A DNA stretch of 16,134 nt, taken from an uncultured Oscillospiraceae bacterium (GTDB lineage: Bacteria > Bacillota > Clostridia > Oscillospirales > Oscillospiraceae). The stretch spans positions 1 to 16,134 of the forward strand of contig CAKTUT010000017.1 in assembly GCA_934621665.1 (NCBI GenBank), in the 5' to 3' direction. The first letter of the stretch is position 1; the number at the start of each line of letters is the position of its first letter. Of this stretch, positions 1 through 8,180 are shown piece by piece. The position numbers and the translations under genes are program-made. Below the pieces are notes generated by a model that ran no database searches, was not told the origin of the DNA, and saw nothing but the letters and a program-made list of their open reading frames with translations.

Positions 1-77
1 ACATGATTCTGGACGTTCACGCAATTTTGAACGACGAGAACGCCAGCGGGCTTCATTTCTTAAAAAAACTATCATAA
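1..77 (+). CDS. C-terminal end of an upstream gene, possibly an ABC transporter solute-binding protein (partial)
   Basis: An open frame enters the window (first full codon at base 3) and ends at a TAA at 75-77, leaving about 24 residues that read ILDVHAILNDENASGLHF and then LKKLS. The gene lies 16 nt before a FecCD permease gene, where the matching solute-binding protein is commonly encoded. The string ILDVHAIL resembles the last helix of FecB/BtuF-like binding proteins, which often end in a 'DL..IL' stretch. That resemblance is from memory and weak. It could instead be another cobalamin gene such as a cobaltochelatase. The frame and the stop codon are clear, the function is not. Confidence 0.45.
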   Translation, partial: MILDVHAILNDENASGLHFLKKLS

Positions 78-93
78 CGGCAGGAGGAGCAGT

Positions 94-1104
94 ATGGAAA
101 GAACCCGGGCAATACGGACATGGGGCGGTTTCCTGCTGCTCCTTATTTTGCTGCTTGTCTTTCTGATCTGGAATTTATTCGCGGGCAGTGTAAAGCTGCC
201 TGCACGCGAAATTATCGGCATTCTGCGCGGCACGGCCAACACCACACAGAGCAGAATTCTGTTGCAGATCCGGCTTCCGCGACTGCTTTCAGCCATGATT
301 TTGGGCGGCGCGCTGTCGGCTTCTGGTTATCTGCTGCAAACGTTTTTCCATAACCCTATTGCAGGTCCGTTTGTGCTTGGCATTTCGTCCGGTGCAAAGC
401 TGACCGTTTCCATTACGATGATTTTACTGCTCAGCCGGGGAATGATGTCCACGTCTGCGTCGCTGATTTCGGCGGCATTTGTGGGCGCGATGCTCTCGAT
501 GGGCTTTGTGCTGCTGATTTCGCACCGCGTCAAGCGGATGAGTCTGCTCGTTGTGTGCGGTGTAATGATCGGCTATATTTGCTCGGCGCTGACCGATTTT
601 CTGGTCACATTTGCCGACGATTCGAACATTGTAAACCTCCACAACTGGTCGATGGGCTCGTTTTCCGGTATGAGCTGGGACAATGTGCGCACGATGGCCA
701 TTGTCTGCGGCGCGGCGCTGGTGCTGACGTTCTTGCTGTCAAAGCCCGTCCGCGCGTATCAGCTGGGCGAGGTGTATGCGCAGAATATGGGCGTTCCGCT
801 GCGCGCGTTCCGCGCGGCTCTGATTTTACTTTCAAGCGTGCTGTCGGCATGCGTTACGGCGTTTGCAGGACCGATTTCATTTGTCGGCATCGCTGTGCCG
901 CACCTGATGAAATCGCTGTTCAAATCTGCCGAGCCGCTGATTCTGATTCCGGCGAGCTTTCTTGGCGGCGGCGTATTTTGCCTGTTTTGTGATCTGATTG
1001 CGCGCACGGCATTTGCGCCGACTGAGGTGAGCATCAGCTCGGTGACGGCTGTTTTCGGTGCGCCGGTTGTGATCTACATGATGGTGCACAGAAAGGCGGA
1101 ATGA
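94..1104 (+). CDS. FecCD/BtuC-family ABC transporter permease (metal-chelate or corrinoid import)
   Basis: This 336-residue protein is an integral membrane subunit of a type II ABC importer. The family moves cobalamin, haem or ferric siderophores across the cytoplasmic membrane. A hydrophobic first helix (about residues 11-30) is followed by the FecCD hallmark at about residues 60-100 (RLPR, then GGALSASGYLLQ, then HNPIAGPFVLGISSG). Many further hydrophobic segments follow, and the late segment GPISFVGIAVPHL is typical of the cytoplasmic coupling region. Length fits the family (about 330-350). The start at ATG 94 follows a strong AGGAGGAG site at 82-89. The stop is one base before the ATPase start, so the two are translationally coupled. 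Placement at the head of the cobalamin genes suggests a corrinoid, cobalt-chelate or related substrate, but the sequence alone does not decide the ligand. Confidence 0.93.
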   Translation: MERTRAIRTWGGFLLLLILLLVFLIWNLFAGSVKLPAREIIGILRGTANTTQSRILLQIRLPRLLSAMILGGALSASGYLLQTFFHNPIAGPFVLGISSGAKLTVSITMILLLSRGMMSTSASLISAAFVGAMLSMGFVLLISHRVKRMSLLVVCGVMIGYICSALTDFLVTFADDSNIVNLHNWSMGSFSGMSWDNVRTMAIVCGAALVLTFLLSKPVRAYQLGEVYAQNMGVPLRAFRAALILLSSVLSACVTAFAGPISFVGIAVPHLMKSLFKSAEPLILIPASFLGGGVFCLFCDLIARTAFAPTEVSISSVTAVFGAPVVIYMMVHRKAE

Positions 1105-1105
1105 G

Positions 1106-1876
1106 ATGGAAAGCTATCTGAAAACTGACGGCCTTGCGGTTGGCTATGACGGCAGGGCGCTGATTGCGCAGGTGGCGCTTTCGGTGCAGCGCGGCAAAAT
1201 TGTCACGCTCATTGGGCCGAACGGCTCAGGCAAATCCACCATTCTGAAAACAATTGTTGGCCAGCTGCCGCGCGTGGACGGCGCAGTGTTTCTTGACGGA
1301 GCGGAGCTGCGAACGCGCAGCCGCAACGAAATCGCGCGCCGTATGGCAATTTTGATGACCGCACGCATGGAGCCGGAGCTGATGACCTGCCGCGATGTGG
1401 TTGCAACCGGGCGCTATCCCTATACCGGCCGCCTCGGCATCCTGAGTGCTGCGGATAAGCAGATCGTGGATGAGAGCCTTTCGCAGGTGGACGCGCTTGC
1501 GTTTGCCGACCGTCCGTTTCAGGCTGTGAGCGATGGACAGCGGCAGAGAATCCTGCTGGCGCGTGCGCTTTGCCAGCAGCCGGAGCTGATTGTGCTGGAT
1601 GAGCCGACGAGCTTTCTCGATATTCGCTATAAGCTGGAGCTTTTGAGCATTTTAAAACACATGGTGCGCGAAAAGCAGCTGGCGGTGCTCATGTCGCTAC
1701 ATGAGCTTGACCTTGCCGAGCGTGTTTCCGATACGGTTGTGTGCGTGGCGGGCGACCGTATCGACCGGGTGGGAAGCCCGGATGAGATTTTTACGCGCGA
1801 GTATATCGCAAAGCTTTATCATATGGAGGCGGGGAAGTATGACCCATGCTTCCAGTCGCTTGAATTTGTACCGTGA
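1106..1876 (+). CDS. FepC/BtuD-type ABC transporter ATP-binding protein
   Basis: This 256-residue ATPase powers the permease encoded just upstream. Walker A is GPNGSGKST at residues 37-45. The signature region reads VSDGQRQR at 141-148 (LSGGQ in most ABC proteins). Walker B is LIVLDEPTS starting at residue 161, and the switch histidine is H199 in SLHELD. The Q-loop region reads MAILMTARMEP, with no obvious glutamine where the family usually has one. The segment GRYPYTGRLG.LS is typical of ATPases paired with FecCD permeases. Start ATG 1106 lies one base after the permease stop, with a purine-rich site (AAGGCGGA) inside the permease end. The next gene follows within 10 nt. Catalytic motifs appear intact, so an active ATPase is expected despite the variant signature. 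Confidence 0.93.
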   Translation: MESYLKTDGLAVGYDGRALIAQVALSVQRGKIVTLIGPNGSGKSTILKTIVGQLPRVDGAVFLDGAELRTRSRNEIARRMAILMTARMEPELMTCRDVVATGRYPYTGRLGILSAADKQIVDESLSQVDALAFADRPFQAVSDGQRQRILLARALCQQPELIVLDEPTSFLDIRYKLELLSILKHMVREKQLAVLMSLHELDLAERVSDTVVCVAGDRIDRVGSPDEIFTREYIAKLYHMEAGKYDPCFQSLEFVP

Positions 1877-1886
1877 GGTGTGGACA

Positions 1887-2597
1887 GTGAATGAATCATG
1901 CGGAACGTTTTACGCTGTTGGTGTCGGTCCGGGAGATCCAGAGCTTCTGACACGGCAGGCCTGCCGAATTTTGCAGAGCTGCCCGGTCATTGCCGCGCCG
2001 CGGACAAAGTCGGGGCAGATGTTGGCACTGGACATTGCGCGCGGCGCAGTTGCGCTGGACGGCAAGACTATCCTGCCGCTTGCATTTACCATGTCGCAGG
2101 ATAAAACGGTGCGCGCTGAGGGCTACAGCGCCGCGGCGGACTGTATTGCGGAGAAGCTGGATGCGGGGCTGGATGTTGCCATGGTGAGCCTTGGCGATGT
2201 CAGCATCTATGCCACGGCATATTATGTGCTTGAGGTGCTCCGGGTGCGGGGCTATCGCACGGTAATGACGCCGGGTGTGACCAGCTTTTCCGCCGTGGCG
2301 TCGCGGCTTGGGTGTAGTCTGACGGAAATGGAGCAGCCGCTGCATATTCTGCCGGGTAGCGCCGGGCTGGATGAAGCGCTTGCACTTCCGGGAACAAAGG
2401 TGTTGATGAAATCGGGCAGCGCCATCCACGAGACAGTGGCGGCGCTTGCACGGCACGGTATGCTGGAATGTGCAGAGCTGGTATGTGACTGCAGTCTGCC
2501 AATGGAGCAGGTTTACCGTGACCTGCGTGCGCTGCCAGAGCAGCTGAGCTATTTTGCCACCATTGTTGTACACGAAAGGAGCACGACATGCAGGTAA
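1887..2597 (+). CDS. cbiL: Cobalt-precorrin-2 C20-methyltransferase
   Basis: This SAM-dependent methyltransferase of the cytoplasmic anaerobic corrin pathway methylates C20 of cobalt-factor II/precorrin-2, the first ring methylation in this gene set. The tetrapyrrole methylase fold is clear. The N-terminal SAM loop is VGVGPGDPELLT, the GD-S-Y segment reads VSLGDVSIYATAYYV, and TPGVTSFSAVASRLG follows. Length is 236 residues, as for CbiL/CobI (about 230-245). I chose the GTG at 1887 because GTGAGG at 1873-1878 sits 8 nt before it and the SAM-binding strand begins about 8 residues later. The open frame itself runs further upstream into the ATPase gene. A GTG at 1878 is a less likely alternative. 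The end overlaps the cbiA start by 10 nt. Confidence 0.92.
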   Translation: MNESCGTFYAVGVGPGDPELLTRQACRILQSCPVIAAPRTKSGQMLALDIARGAVALDGKTILPLAFTMSQDKTVRAEGYSAAADCIAEKLDAGLDVAMVSLGDVSIYATAYYVLEVLRVRGYRTVMTPGVTSFSAVASRLGCSLTEMEQPLHILPGSAGLDEALALPGTKVLMKSGSAIHETVAALARHGMLECAELVCDCSLPMEQVYRDLRALPEQLSYFATIVVHERSTTCR

Positions 2598-3967
2598 ATG
2601 TGCCGCGCCTCGTTCTGGCCGGAACGAACAGCGGCTGTGGCAAGACAACCGTGACATGTGCTGTTTTGCAAGCGCTGGTCAACCGCGGTATTGCGGTTGG
2701 CGCGGCAAAGTGCGGGCCGGATTATATCGACCCGATGTTTCATAGCCGCATCATCGGCGCAAAGAGCCAAAATCTTGATTCATTCTTCTTTGACGACAAT
2801 ACGCTCCGTTTTTTGCTGGCGGAAAACAGCATGGGCTGCGATGTGACGGTGATTGAGGGTGTGATGGGCTATTACGACGGCCTGGGCCTGACGCAGACGC
2901 GCGCCAGCACGTATGAAATTGCGCAAAAGACGAGCAGCCCGGTAATTCTGGTTGTAAACGCGCACGGCGCGGCGCTGTCGGTGCTGGCTGTGGTGCATGG
3001 CTTTTTACACTTTCTTCCTGGAAATAACATCTGCGGCGTGATTTTGAACGGCTGTACGGCCATGAGCTATGCGCCGCTTGCAAAAGAGCTGGAGGCACGT
3101 CTTGGCGTCAAAGCGTGCGGATATCTGCCGCGAATGGACGAGTGTACGCTGGAAAGCCGGCATCTTGGACTTGTTACGGCGGCAGAAGTTGAAAATCTGC
3201 GCGAAAAAATGCAGCGCCTTGCGCAACAGGCAGAACAGAGCATTAATCTTGATGCTCTGCTGAACATTGCAAATGCCGCTGCGCCCCTCTGCGCTAAGCC
3301 GCCTGCGCTGCCCGAGGCAGGAGAGCCGGTGCGCATTGGTGTGGCGCGCGACAAGGCATTTTGCTTTTATTATGCGGACAGTCTGGGGCTTTTGCAGCGC
3401 CTTGGCGCGGAGCTTATCCCGTTTAGTCCAATGACGGATGCGCGGCTGCCGGAGAGGTTGGATGGGCTGTATCTTTGCGGCGGATATCCGGAGCTCTATA
3501 CGGCGCAGCTTAGCCGGAATACGACCATGCGTCAAAGCGTTCGAGAGGCGGTTTTATCCGGGCTTCCGTGCATCGCCGAGTGCGGTGGCTTCATGTATCT
3601 GACGCAGTCAATTGCAGATGCGCCGATGGCAGGCGTGCTTCCGGGGCGATGCTTTGACGCGGAAAAGCTGACGCGTTTTGGCTATCTTACGTTGACGGCG
3701 CAGGAGGACAATCTCCTTTGCCGCGCAGGCGAGTCGATTGCTGCACATGAATTTCATCACTGGGACGCGGAGCAGCCCGGTGTGTGCTTTACGGCGGAAA
3801 AGCCGTCAGGCAAGCGCTGGCAGTGTGTCCACGCGGGAAGAACACTTTATGCAGGCTATCCGCATTTTCATTTTTACGCAAATCCATCGTTTGCCGTCCG
3901 CTTTTTGGAGGCCTGCCGAAAGGAGAAGCATCAACATGCTGGAACAGATCAAACCAATGGACATTGA
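2588..3967 (+). CDS. cbiA: Cobyrinate a,c-diamide synthase
   Basis: This enzyme amidates the a and c side chains of cobyrinate using ATP and glutamine. The 459-residue protein has an N-terminal dethiobiotin-synthetase-like ATPase half with the P-loop AGTNSGCGKTT (residues 11-21) and AAKCGPDYIDPMFH just after it. A C-terminal class I glutaminase half carries the nucleophile Cys332 in IAECGGFMYL and a histidine-rich AHEFHHWD segment. The start at ATG 2588 has AAAGGAG at 2575-2581. The last 10-11 residues (HQHAGTDQTNGH) are encoded inside the start of cbiC, an overlap of 32 nt, and look like an extension rather than part of the conserved fold. Length is close to the family norm of about 450-460. 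Confidence 0.95.
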   Translation: MQVNVPRLVLAGTNSGCGKTTVTCAVLQALVNRGIAVGAAKCGPDYIDPMFHSRIIGAKSQNLDSFFFDDNTLRFLLAENSMGCDVTVIEGVMGYYDGLGLTQTRASTYEIAQKTSSPVILVVNAHGAALSVLAVVHGFLHFLPGNNICGVILNGCTAMSYAPLAKELEARLGVKACGYLPRMDECTLESRHLGLVTAAEVENLREKMQRLAQQAEQSINLDALLNIANAAAPLCAKPPALPEAGEPVRIGVARDKAFCFYYADSLGLLQRLGAELIPFSPMTDARLPERLDGLYLCGGYPELYTAQLSRNTTMRQSVREAVLSGLPCIAECGGFMYLTQSIADAPMAGVLPGRCFDAEKLTRFGYLTLTAQEDNLLCRAGESIAAHEFHHWDAEQPGVCFTAEKPSGKRWQCVHAGRTLYAGYPHFHFYANPSFAVRFLEACRKEKHQHAGTDQTNGH

Positions 3968-4562
3968 GCGGCGCAGCTTTGAGATCATCACCGAGCTGCT
4001 GGGTGACCGCGTGCTTGATCCGGAAAATGAGCTTGTCATCAAGCGCGCCATCCATACAACCGCCGATTTTGACTATGCCGACAATCTGGTATTTTCGGAG
4101 CACGCGGTTCAGAAAGGAATTGCAGCGCTGAAAGCCGGATGCGATATCGTCACCGATACGCAGATGGCCAGAGCCGGTATCAACAAGACAATTTTGTCCT
4201 CGCTTGGCGGCGAGGTGCACTGCTTTATGTCGGATGCGGATGTCGCCGCCGAGGCAAAGGCGCGCGGTGTGACGCGGGCAATTGTTTCGATGGAAAAGGC
4301 GGTGCAGCTGCAAAAACCGTGCATCTTTGCCATCGGCAACGCGCCCACGGCACTTGTTGCGATCGAGCGGCTGATGGAGGAGGGAAAGCTCACACCGGCG
4401 CTGATTATCGGCGTGCCGGTGGGGTTTGTCAACGTGGTGGAAAGCAAGGAGCTGATGATTGCGCATCATCTTGCGCCGTATATCATTGCGCGCGGACGCA
4501 AGGGCGGCAGCAACGTGGCCGCGGCCATCTGCAACGCCATGCTCTATCAGATTCGGCGCTGA
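3936..4562 (+). CDS. cbiC: Cobalt-precorrin-8 methylmutase
   Basis: This enzyme moves the C11 methyl group to C12 to give cobyrinate. At 208 residues it matches CbiC/CobH (about 205-215). The conserved block KRAIHTTADFDYADNLVF carries the probable catalytic histidine at residue 40, equivalent to the active-site histidine of CobH. Further family motifs are DTQMARAGI, AIGNAPTAL, GVPVGFVNVVESKE and ARGRKGGSNVAAAICNAML at the C terminus. The open frame extends upstream through cbiA, but ATG 3936 is the right start: AAAGGAG ends 10 nt before it and the protein then begins as family members do. The stop is one base before the cbiD start. Confidence 0.94.
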   Translation: MLEQIKPMDIERRSFEIITELLGDRVLDPENELVIKRAIHTTADFDYADNLVFSEHAVQKGIAALKAGCDIVTDTQMARAGINKTILSSLGGEVHCFMSDADVAAEAKARGVTRAIVSMEKAVQLQKPCIFAIGNAPTALVAIERLMEEGKLTPALIIGVPVGFVNVVESKELMIAHHLAPYIIARGRKGGSNVAAAICNAMLYQIRR

Positions 4563-4563
4563 G

Positions 4564-5691
4564 ATGGAAGAATATATCGTAAAGGACGGAAAAAAGCTGC
4601 GCCTTGGTTATACAACGGGTTCATGTGCAGCGGCAGCGGCCAAGGCGGCGGCGCTTATGCTGCTGACCGGAACGAAGAAAGAGCACATTGCGCTTTTGAC
4701 CCCGAAAGGCATCCAATTGCACCTTGCGGTGCTGGAAATCGCGATGTCCGCCGACGAGGTCTCCTGTGCCATCCAAAAGGACAGCGGCGATGACCCGGAC
4801 GCCACGCGCGGCACGCTTATTTTTGCCACAGTACGCCGGTCAGATGTACTGGGCGTTCAAATTGACGGCGGCACAGGTGTTGGGCGCGTGACGAAGCGCG
4901 GCCTTGACCAGCCGATAGGCGCGGCGGCCATCAACTCTGTGCCGCGGCGGATGATCGCGGAAAACGTGGAGGAGGTCATCCACCTGTGCGACTACCACGG
5001 CGGGCTGTCCGTTGTCATTTCTGTCCCGGCAGGAGAAGCGCTTGCAAAAAAGACGTTTAATCCGCGGCTTGGAATTGTGGGCGGCATTTCCATTTTGGGA
5101 ACTACTGGAATTGTTGAGCCGATGAGCGAGCAGGCGCTTGTTGATACGATCCGCGTTGAGCTCCGCCAGCGGCGGGCGGACGGTGAAGAATACGTTCTGC
5201 TAACGCCGGGAAATTACGGTGCGGACTACATCCGCGACGATATCGGAATTGACCCGCGGACGGCGGTGCTGATGAGCAATTTTGTCGGCGAGGCGCTGGA
5301 TATCTGCCGGGAGCTTGGCTTTCGCGGAGTGCTGCTGGTCGGCCACATCGGAAAGCTTGTGAAGCTTGCGGGCGGGATGTGGAACACACATTCCAAATTC
5401 GGCGACTGTAGGATGGAAATTCTTGCCTCGCACGCGGCGGCGCTGGGGCTTTCGGCGGGAAAAACGGACGAGATGCTTGCAAGCGTGATGTGTGACGATG
5501 CGCTGCGCATCTTAAAAGAAGAAAATTTGTATGACGCGGTGCTTTCGCGTCTTGCCGCGCGGATCGAATTTCATCTGGCGCACAAGTGCGGCGAGATGGA
5601 CGTTGGCGCGATTGTATTTTCCAAGGAATATGGCCGCCTGTGCCAGACCAGCCGTGCGCCGGCGCTGCTGGAGAAAATCATGGAGGAGTAA
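4564..5691 (+). CDS. cbiD: Cobalt-precorrin-5B C1-methyltransferase
   Basis: CbiD methylates C1 after the ring has been contracted and opened by CbiG. It is a marker of the oxygen-independent, early-cobalt route and is not related to the tetrapyrrole methylase fold of its neighbours. The 375-residue protein begins with the family signature LGYTTGSCAAAAAKAA (residues 14-29). Later come GGTGVGRVTKRGLDQPIGAAAIN, PGNYGADYIRDDIGID and GHIGKLVKLAGGMWNTHS (from about residue 260), all typical of CbiD. I chose ATG 4564, one base after the cbiC stop, over the longer open frame starting within cbiC. There is no strong ribosome binding site, so translation probably depends on coupling to cbiC. Confidence 0.95.
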   Translation: MEEYIVKDGKKLRLGYTTGSCAAAAAKAAALMLLTGTKKEHIALLTPKGIQLHLAVLEIAMSADEVSCAIQKDSGDDPDATRGTLIFATVRRSDVLGVQIDGGTGVGRVTKRGLDQPIGAAAINSVPRRMIAENVEEVIHLCDYHGGLSVVISVPAGEALAKKTFNPRLGIVGGISILGTTGIVEPMSEQALVDTIRVELRQRRADGEEYVLLTPGNYGADYIRDDIGIDPRTAVLMSNFVGEALDICRELGFRGVLLVGHIGKLVKLAGGMWNTHSKFGDCRMEILASHAAALGLSAGKTDEMLASVMCDDALRILKEENLYDAVLSRLAARIEFHLAHKCGEMDVGAIVFSKEYGRLCQTSRAPALLEKIMEE

Positions 5692-5693
5692 CG

Positions 5694-6449
5694 ATGGTAC
5701 ATTTTGTTGGCGCCGGGAGCGGCGCGGTCGATCTGATTACGGTTCGCGGGGCAAGATTTCTGGAGCAGGCAGATGTGATCATCTACGCCGGTTCGCTTGT
5801 CAACCCGGAGCTGCTTTCGTATGCGAAGCAGGGCTGCGAGATTCACAACAGCGCAAAAATGACGCTGGAGGAGGTGATTGCCGTCATCCGCGGCGCAGAG
5901 GCGGCGGGCAAGACCACCGTTCGTCTGCACACGGGCGATTCCAGCATCTATGGCGCGGTGCGCGAGCAGTTTGACGAGCTGGAAAAGCTGGGCATTTCCT
6001 ATGATGTTTGCCCAGGCGTCAGCGCGTTTTGCGGCGCAGCCGCGGCGCTGCGTGCGGAGTATACGCTTCCGGATGTCAGCCAGACGGTCATTATCACGCG
6101 CGCAGCTGGGAAAACGCCTGTGCCAGAGCGTGAGTCGATTCATGCGCTTGCGGCGCATCAGGCGACAATGGTGCTGTTCCTCAGCACATCGCTGACGGAC
6201 AAGCTCCAGCAGGAGTTGCTGGCTGGCGGCTATGATGAAAACACGCCTGCGGCGGTTGTATATAAGGCCACATGGCCGGAGGAGAGAATTTTCCGCTGTA
6301 CTGTGGGAACGCTCCACAAGACCGTCACGGAAAATGGGCTGACAAAAACGTCGCTGATTGTGGTGGGCAGCTGCCTTGGAGACGCGTATATGCGCTCGCT
6401 GCTCTATCATCCGGGCTTTACCACCGAGTTCCGCGAGGCAACGCAATGA
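5694..6449 (+). CDS. cbiF: Cobalt-precorrin-4 C11-methyltransferase
   Basis: This SAM-dependent methyltransferase methylates C11 of cobalt-precorrin-4. At 251 residues it has the usual CbiF/CobM length. The start is VHFVGAGSGAVDLITVRG, with the SAM-binding loop, followed by ADVIIYAGSLVNPELL, the acceptor-binding HTGDSSIYGA at about residues 79-88, CPGVSAFCGAAAAL and TRAAGKTPVPE. ATG 5694 follows the cbiD stop by two bases and uses the GGAGGAG site at the end of cbiD (5682-5688). The TGA stop shares an ATGA with the next start, indicating coupled translation with cbiG. Confidence 0.95.
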   Translation: MVHFVGAGSGAVDLITVRGARFLEQADVIIYAGSLVNPELLSYAKQGCEIHNSAKMTLEEVIAVIRGAEAAGKTTVRLHTGDSSIYGAVREQFDELEKLGISYDVCPGVSAFCGAAAALRAEYTLPDVSQTVIITRAAGKTPVPERESIHALAAHQATMVLFLSTSLTDKLQQELLAGGYDENTPAAVVYKATWPEERIFRCTVGTLHKTVTENGLTKTSLIVVGSCLGDAYMRSLLYHPGFTTEFREATQ

Positions 6450-7456
6450 GACTTGCGATTTTCGCCTACAGCCGCGGCGGCTGCCGGACGGCGCGCCGCG
6501 CCATGCAGGCGCTTGATGCGCATGAGACAATCTGCTACACCATGGAGCGTTTTTCCGAGCCGGGCTTTTTGCCGCTGGTAAAGAGCGTATACGGCGAGGC
6601 GTTTTCAAGAATGGACGCGCTGGTGTTTGTTGGCGCGTGCGGGATTGCTGTGCGGGAAATTGCGCCGTTTGTGCGCGACAAAAAAACAGACCCGGCGGTA
6701 CTTTGCATCGACGAGCGTGCGAAATTTGTCATTCCGCTGCTCTCCGGCCATATCGGCGGGGCAAATGTGCTGGCGCAGCGGCTGGCCGAGGCGCTTGGTG
6801 CGGCGGCGGTTGTGACGACGGCAACAGACGTGAATGGAAAATTTGCGGTTGACGCGTGGGCAGCGCAGAACGGCTGCGTGATTTCCGATATGGCGCTTGC
6901 AAAGGAATTTGCTGCGGCAATTTTGGAGCAGGATCTGCCGCTTTGCAGCGCGTTTCCGATTGTTTCGCCGCTGCCCGGAGGTGTGATAACGGGCAAAAGC
7001 GGCGCACTTGGCGTGTACATTGGCTGCGATGTGCGCAAGCCGTTTGAAAGAACACTCCGGCTGATTCCCCAAAAGCTGCATATTGGTGTGGGCTGCCGCA
7101 GGGACATTTCGGCAGAAGCCGTAGAGACGGCAATCCGGCGTGTATTTGAAGAGAACAAGCTTGATCTGCGCGCGGTCTGCGGTGTGTATTCAATTGATCT
7201 GAAGCAGAATGAGCAGGGACTTCTGGAAGCCTGCCGTAAAAACGGCTGGCCGGCTGCATTTTATTCAGCGCAGGTGCTTCTGGACGTGCCGGGCTCATTT
7301 ACAAAATCGAAATTTGTTGCGTCGGTGACCGGCGTGGACAACGTCTGTGAGCGTGCGGCGATGGTTGGCGCGCAGACGCTTCTGGTTCGAAAAACGGTGC
7401 TGGACGGCGTAACCGTGGCGGCAGCCATGGAGAATTGGGAGGTACGTTTTGGGTAA
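6446..7456 (+). CDS. cbiG: Cobalt-precorrin-5A hydrolase
   Basis: CbiG opens the delta-lactone of cobalt-precorrin-5A and releases the extruded two-carbon unit as acetaldehyde in the anaerobic pathway. The 336-residue protein has the expected layout. The N-terminal domain contains FVGACGIAVREIAPF and the conserved LLSGHIGGAN at about residues 98-107. A middle region includes TTATDVNGKFAVD and PLPGGVITGK. The CbiG C-terminal domain begins at LHIGVGCRRDIS (about residue 211) and continues with SKFVASVTGVDNVCERAA. It starts at the ATG of an ATGA overlap with cbiF, with GAGG at 6435-6438 in front. It ends 8 nt inside cbiH. In some bacteria CbiG and CbiH are fused; here they are separate but tightly coupled. 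Confidence 0.94.
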   Translation: MRLAIFAYSRGGCRTARRAMQALDAHETICYTMERFSEPGFLPLVKSVYGEAFSRMDALVFVGACGIAVREIAPFVRDKKTDPAVLCIDERAKFVIPLLSGHIGGANVLAQRLAEALGAAAVVTTATDVNGKFAVDAWAAQNGCVISDMALAKEFAAAILEQDLPLCSAFPIVSPLPGGVITGKSGALGVYIGCDVRKPFERTLRLIPQKLHIGVGCRRDISAEAVETAIRRVFEENKLDLRAVCGVYSIDLKQNEQGLLEACRKNGWPAAFYSAQVLLDVPGSFTKSKFVASVTGVDNVCERAAMVGAQTLLVRKTVLDGVTVAAAMENWEVRFG

Positions 7457-8180
7457 GGTATTGGTCGTGGGCATTGGCCCGGGTAATTTTGAAAATATGA
7501 CCATCCGCGCAGACCGGGCGCTGTCGTCGTGCGACGCAATTGTGGGTTACCCGGTCTATGTCGATCTGGTAAAGGACCGCTATCCCGGCAAGGCACTTTA
7601 TGCAACGCCCATGACGCAGGAGGTAAAGCGCTGTCAGCTGGCGCTGGAGCTGGCGCGCGAGGGTAAAGACGTCTGTGTTGTCTGCTCAGGCGACAGCGGT
7701 ATCTATGGTATGGCGGCGCTTGTCTATGAGCTGCGCGGCGCGCAGCGTGAGCCGGAGGTGGAGACGATTCCCGGCCTGACGGCGGCGTGCAGCGGCGCTG
7801 CGGTACTTGGCGCGCCGCTGACGCATGATTTTGCGGTAATCAGCCTTTCCGACCGTCTGACGCCGTGGGAGAAGATCGAAAAGCGGATTCTTTGCGCCGC
7901 CGAGGCAGATTTCTCAATTGCTATTTATAATCCGGCAAGCCATGGCCGCCCGGAGCATTTAAAACGCGCGTGTGAAATTCTTCTGCGTGTGTTGCCGGGG
8001 GAGAGACTGTGCGGCGTTGTCCGAAATATTGGCCGCAGCGGTGAGGAAAAGCAAATTTTGACGCTGGGGGAGCTGAAAGACGCGGATGTGGATATGTTCT
8101 GCACCGTATTTATCGGAAATTCATCCACAAAAACACTTGAGAATAAACTGATTACGCCGAGAGGATATCGGAATGTATAG
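7449..8180 (+). CDS. cbiH: Cobalt-precorrin-3B C17-methyltransferase (ring contraction)
   Basis: CbiH methylates C17 and contracts the macrocycle. The 243-residue protein has the tetrapyrrole methylase signatures KVLVVGIGPGNFENMT at the N terminus, the CSGDSGIYGMAALVYEL acceptor loop, IPGLTAACSGAAVLG and ISLSDRLTPWEKIEKR. IYNPASHGRPEHL is typical of CbiH/CobJ. Translation starts at a TTG (7449) six nt after GGGAGG (7437-7442). No nearer ATG fits, and the SAM loop begins seven residues later. It lacks the C-terminal iron-sulfur extension known from the longer Bacillus-type CbiH60. It overlaps both neighbours by 8 nt. Confidence 0.93.
   Translation: MGKVLVVGIGPGNFENMTIRADRALSSCDAIVGYPVYVDLVKDRYPGKALYATPMTQEVKRCQLALELAREGKDVCVVCSGDSGIYGMAALVYELRGAQREPEVETIPGLTAACSGAAVLGAPLTHDFAVISLSDRLTPWEKIEKRILCAAEADFSIAIYNPASHGRPEHLKRACEILLRVLPGERLCGVVRNIGRSGEEKQILTLGELKDADVDMFCTVFIGNSSTKTLENKLITPRGYRNV

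Noticed and set aside
1896..2657. A 253-residue minus-strand open frame opposite cbiL.
   Set aside because: Same reasoning: low-complexity Arg/His-rich translation, no family resemblance, and complete overlap with a conserved methyltransferase gene.
5571..6608. A 345-residue open frame on the minus strand opposite cbiF and cbiG.
   Set aside because: Its translation is rich in Arg, His, Gln and Cys with no recognisable domain, and it lies opposite two clearly conserved genes. Strong GC bias at third codon positions removes stops from the opposite strand and produces such shadows.
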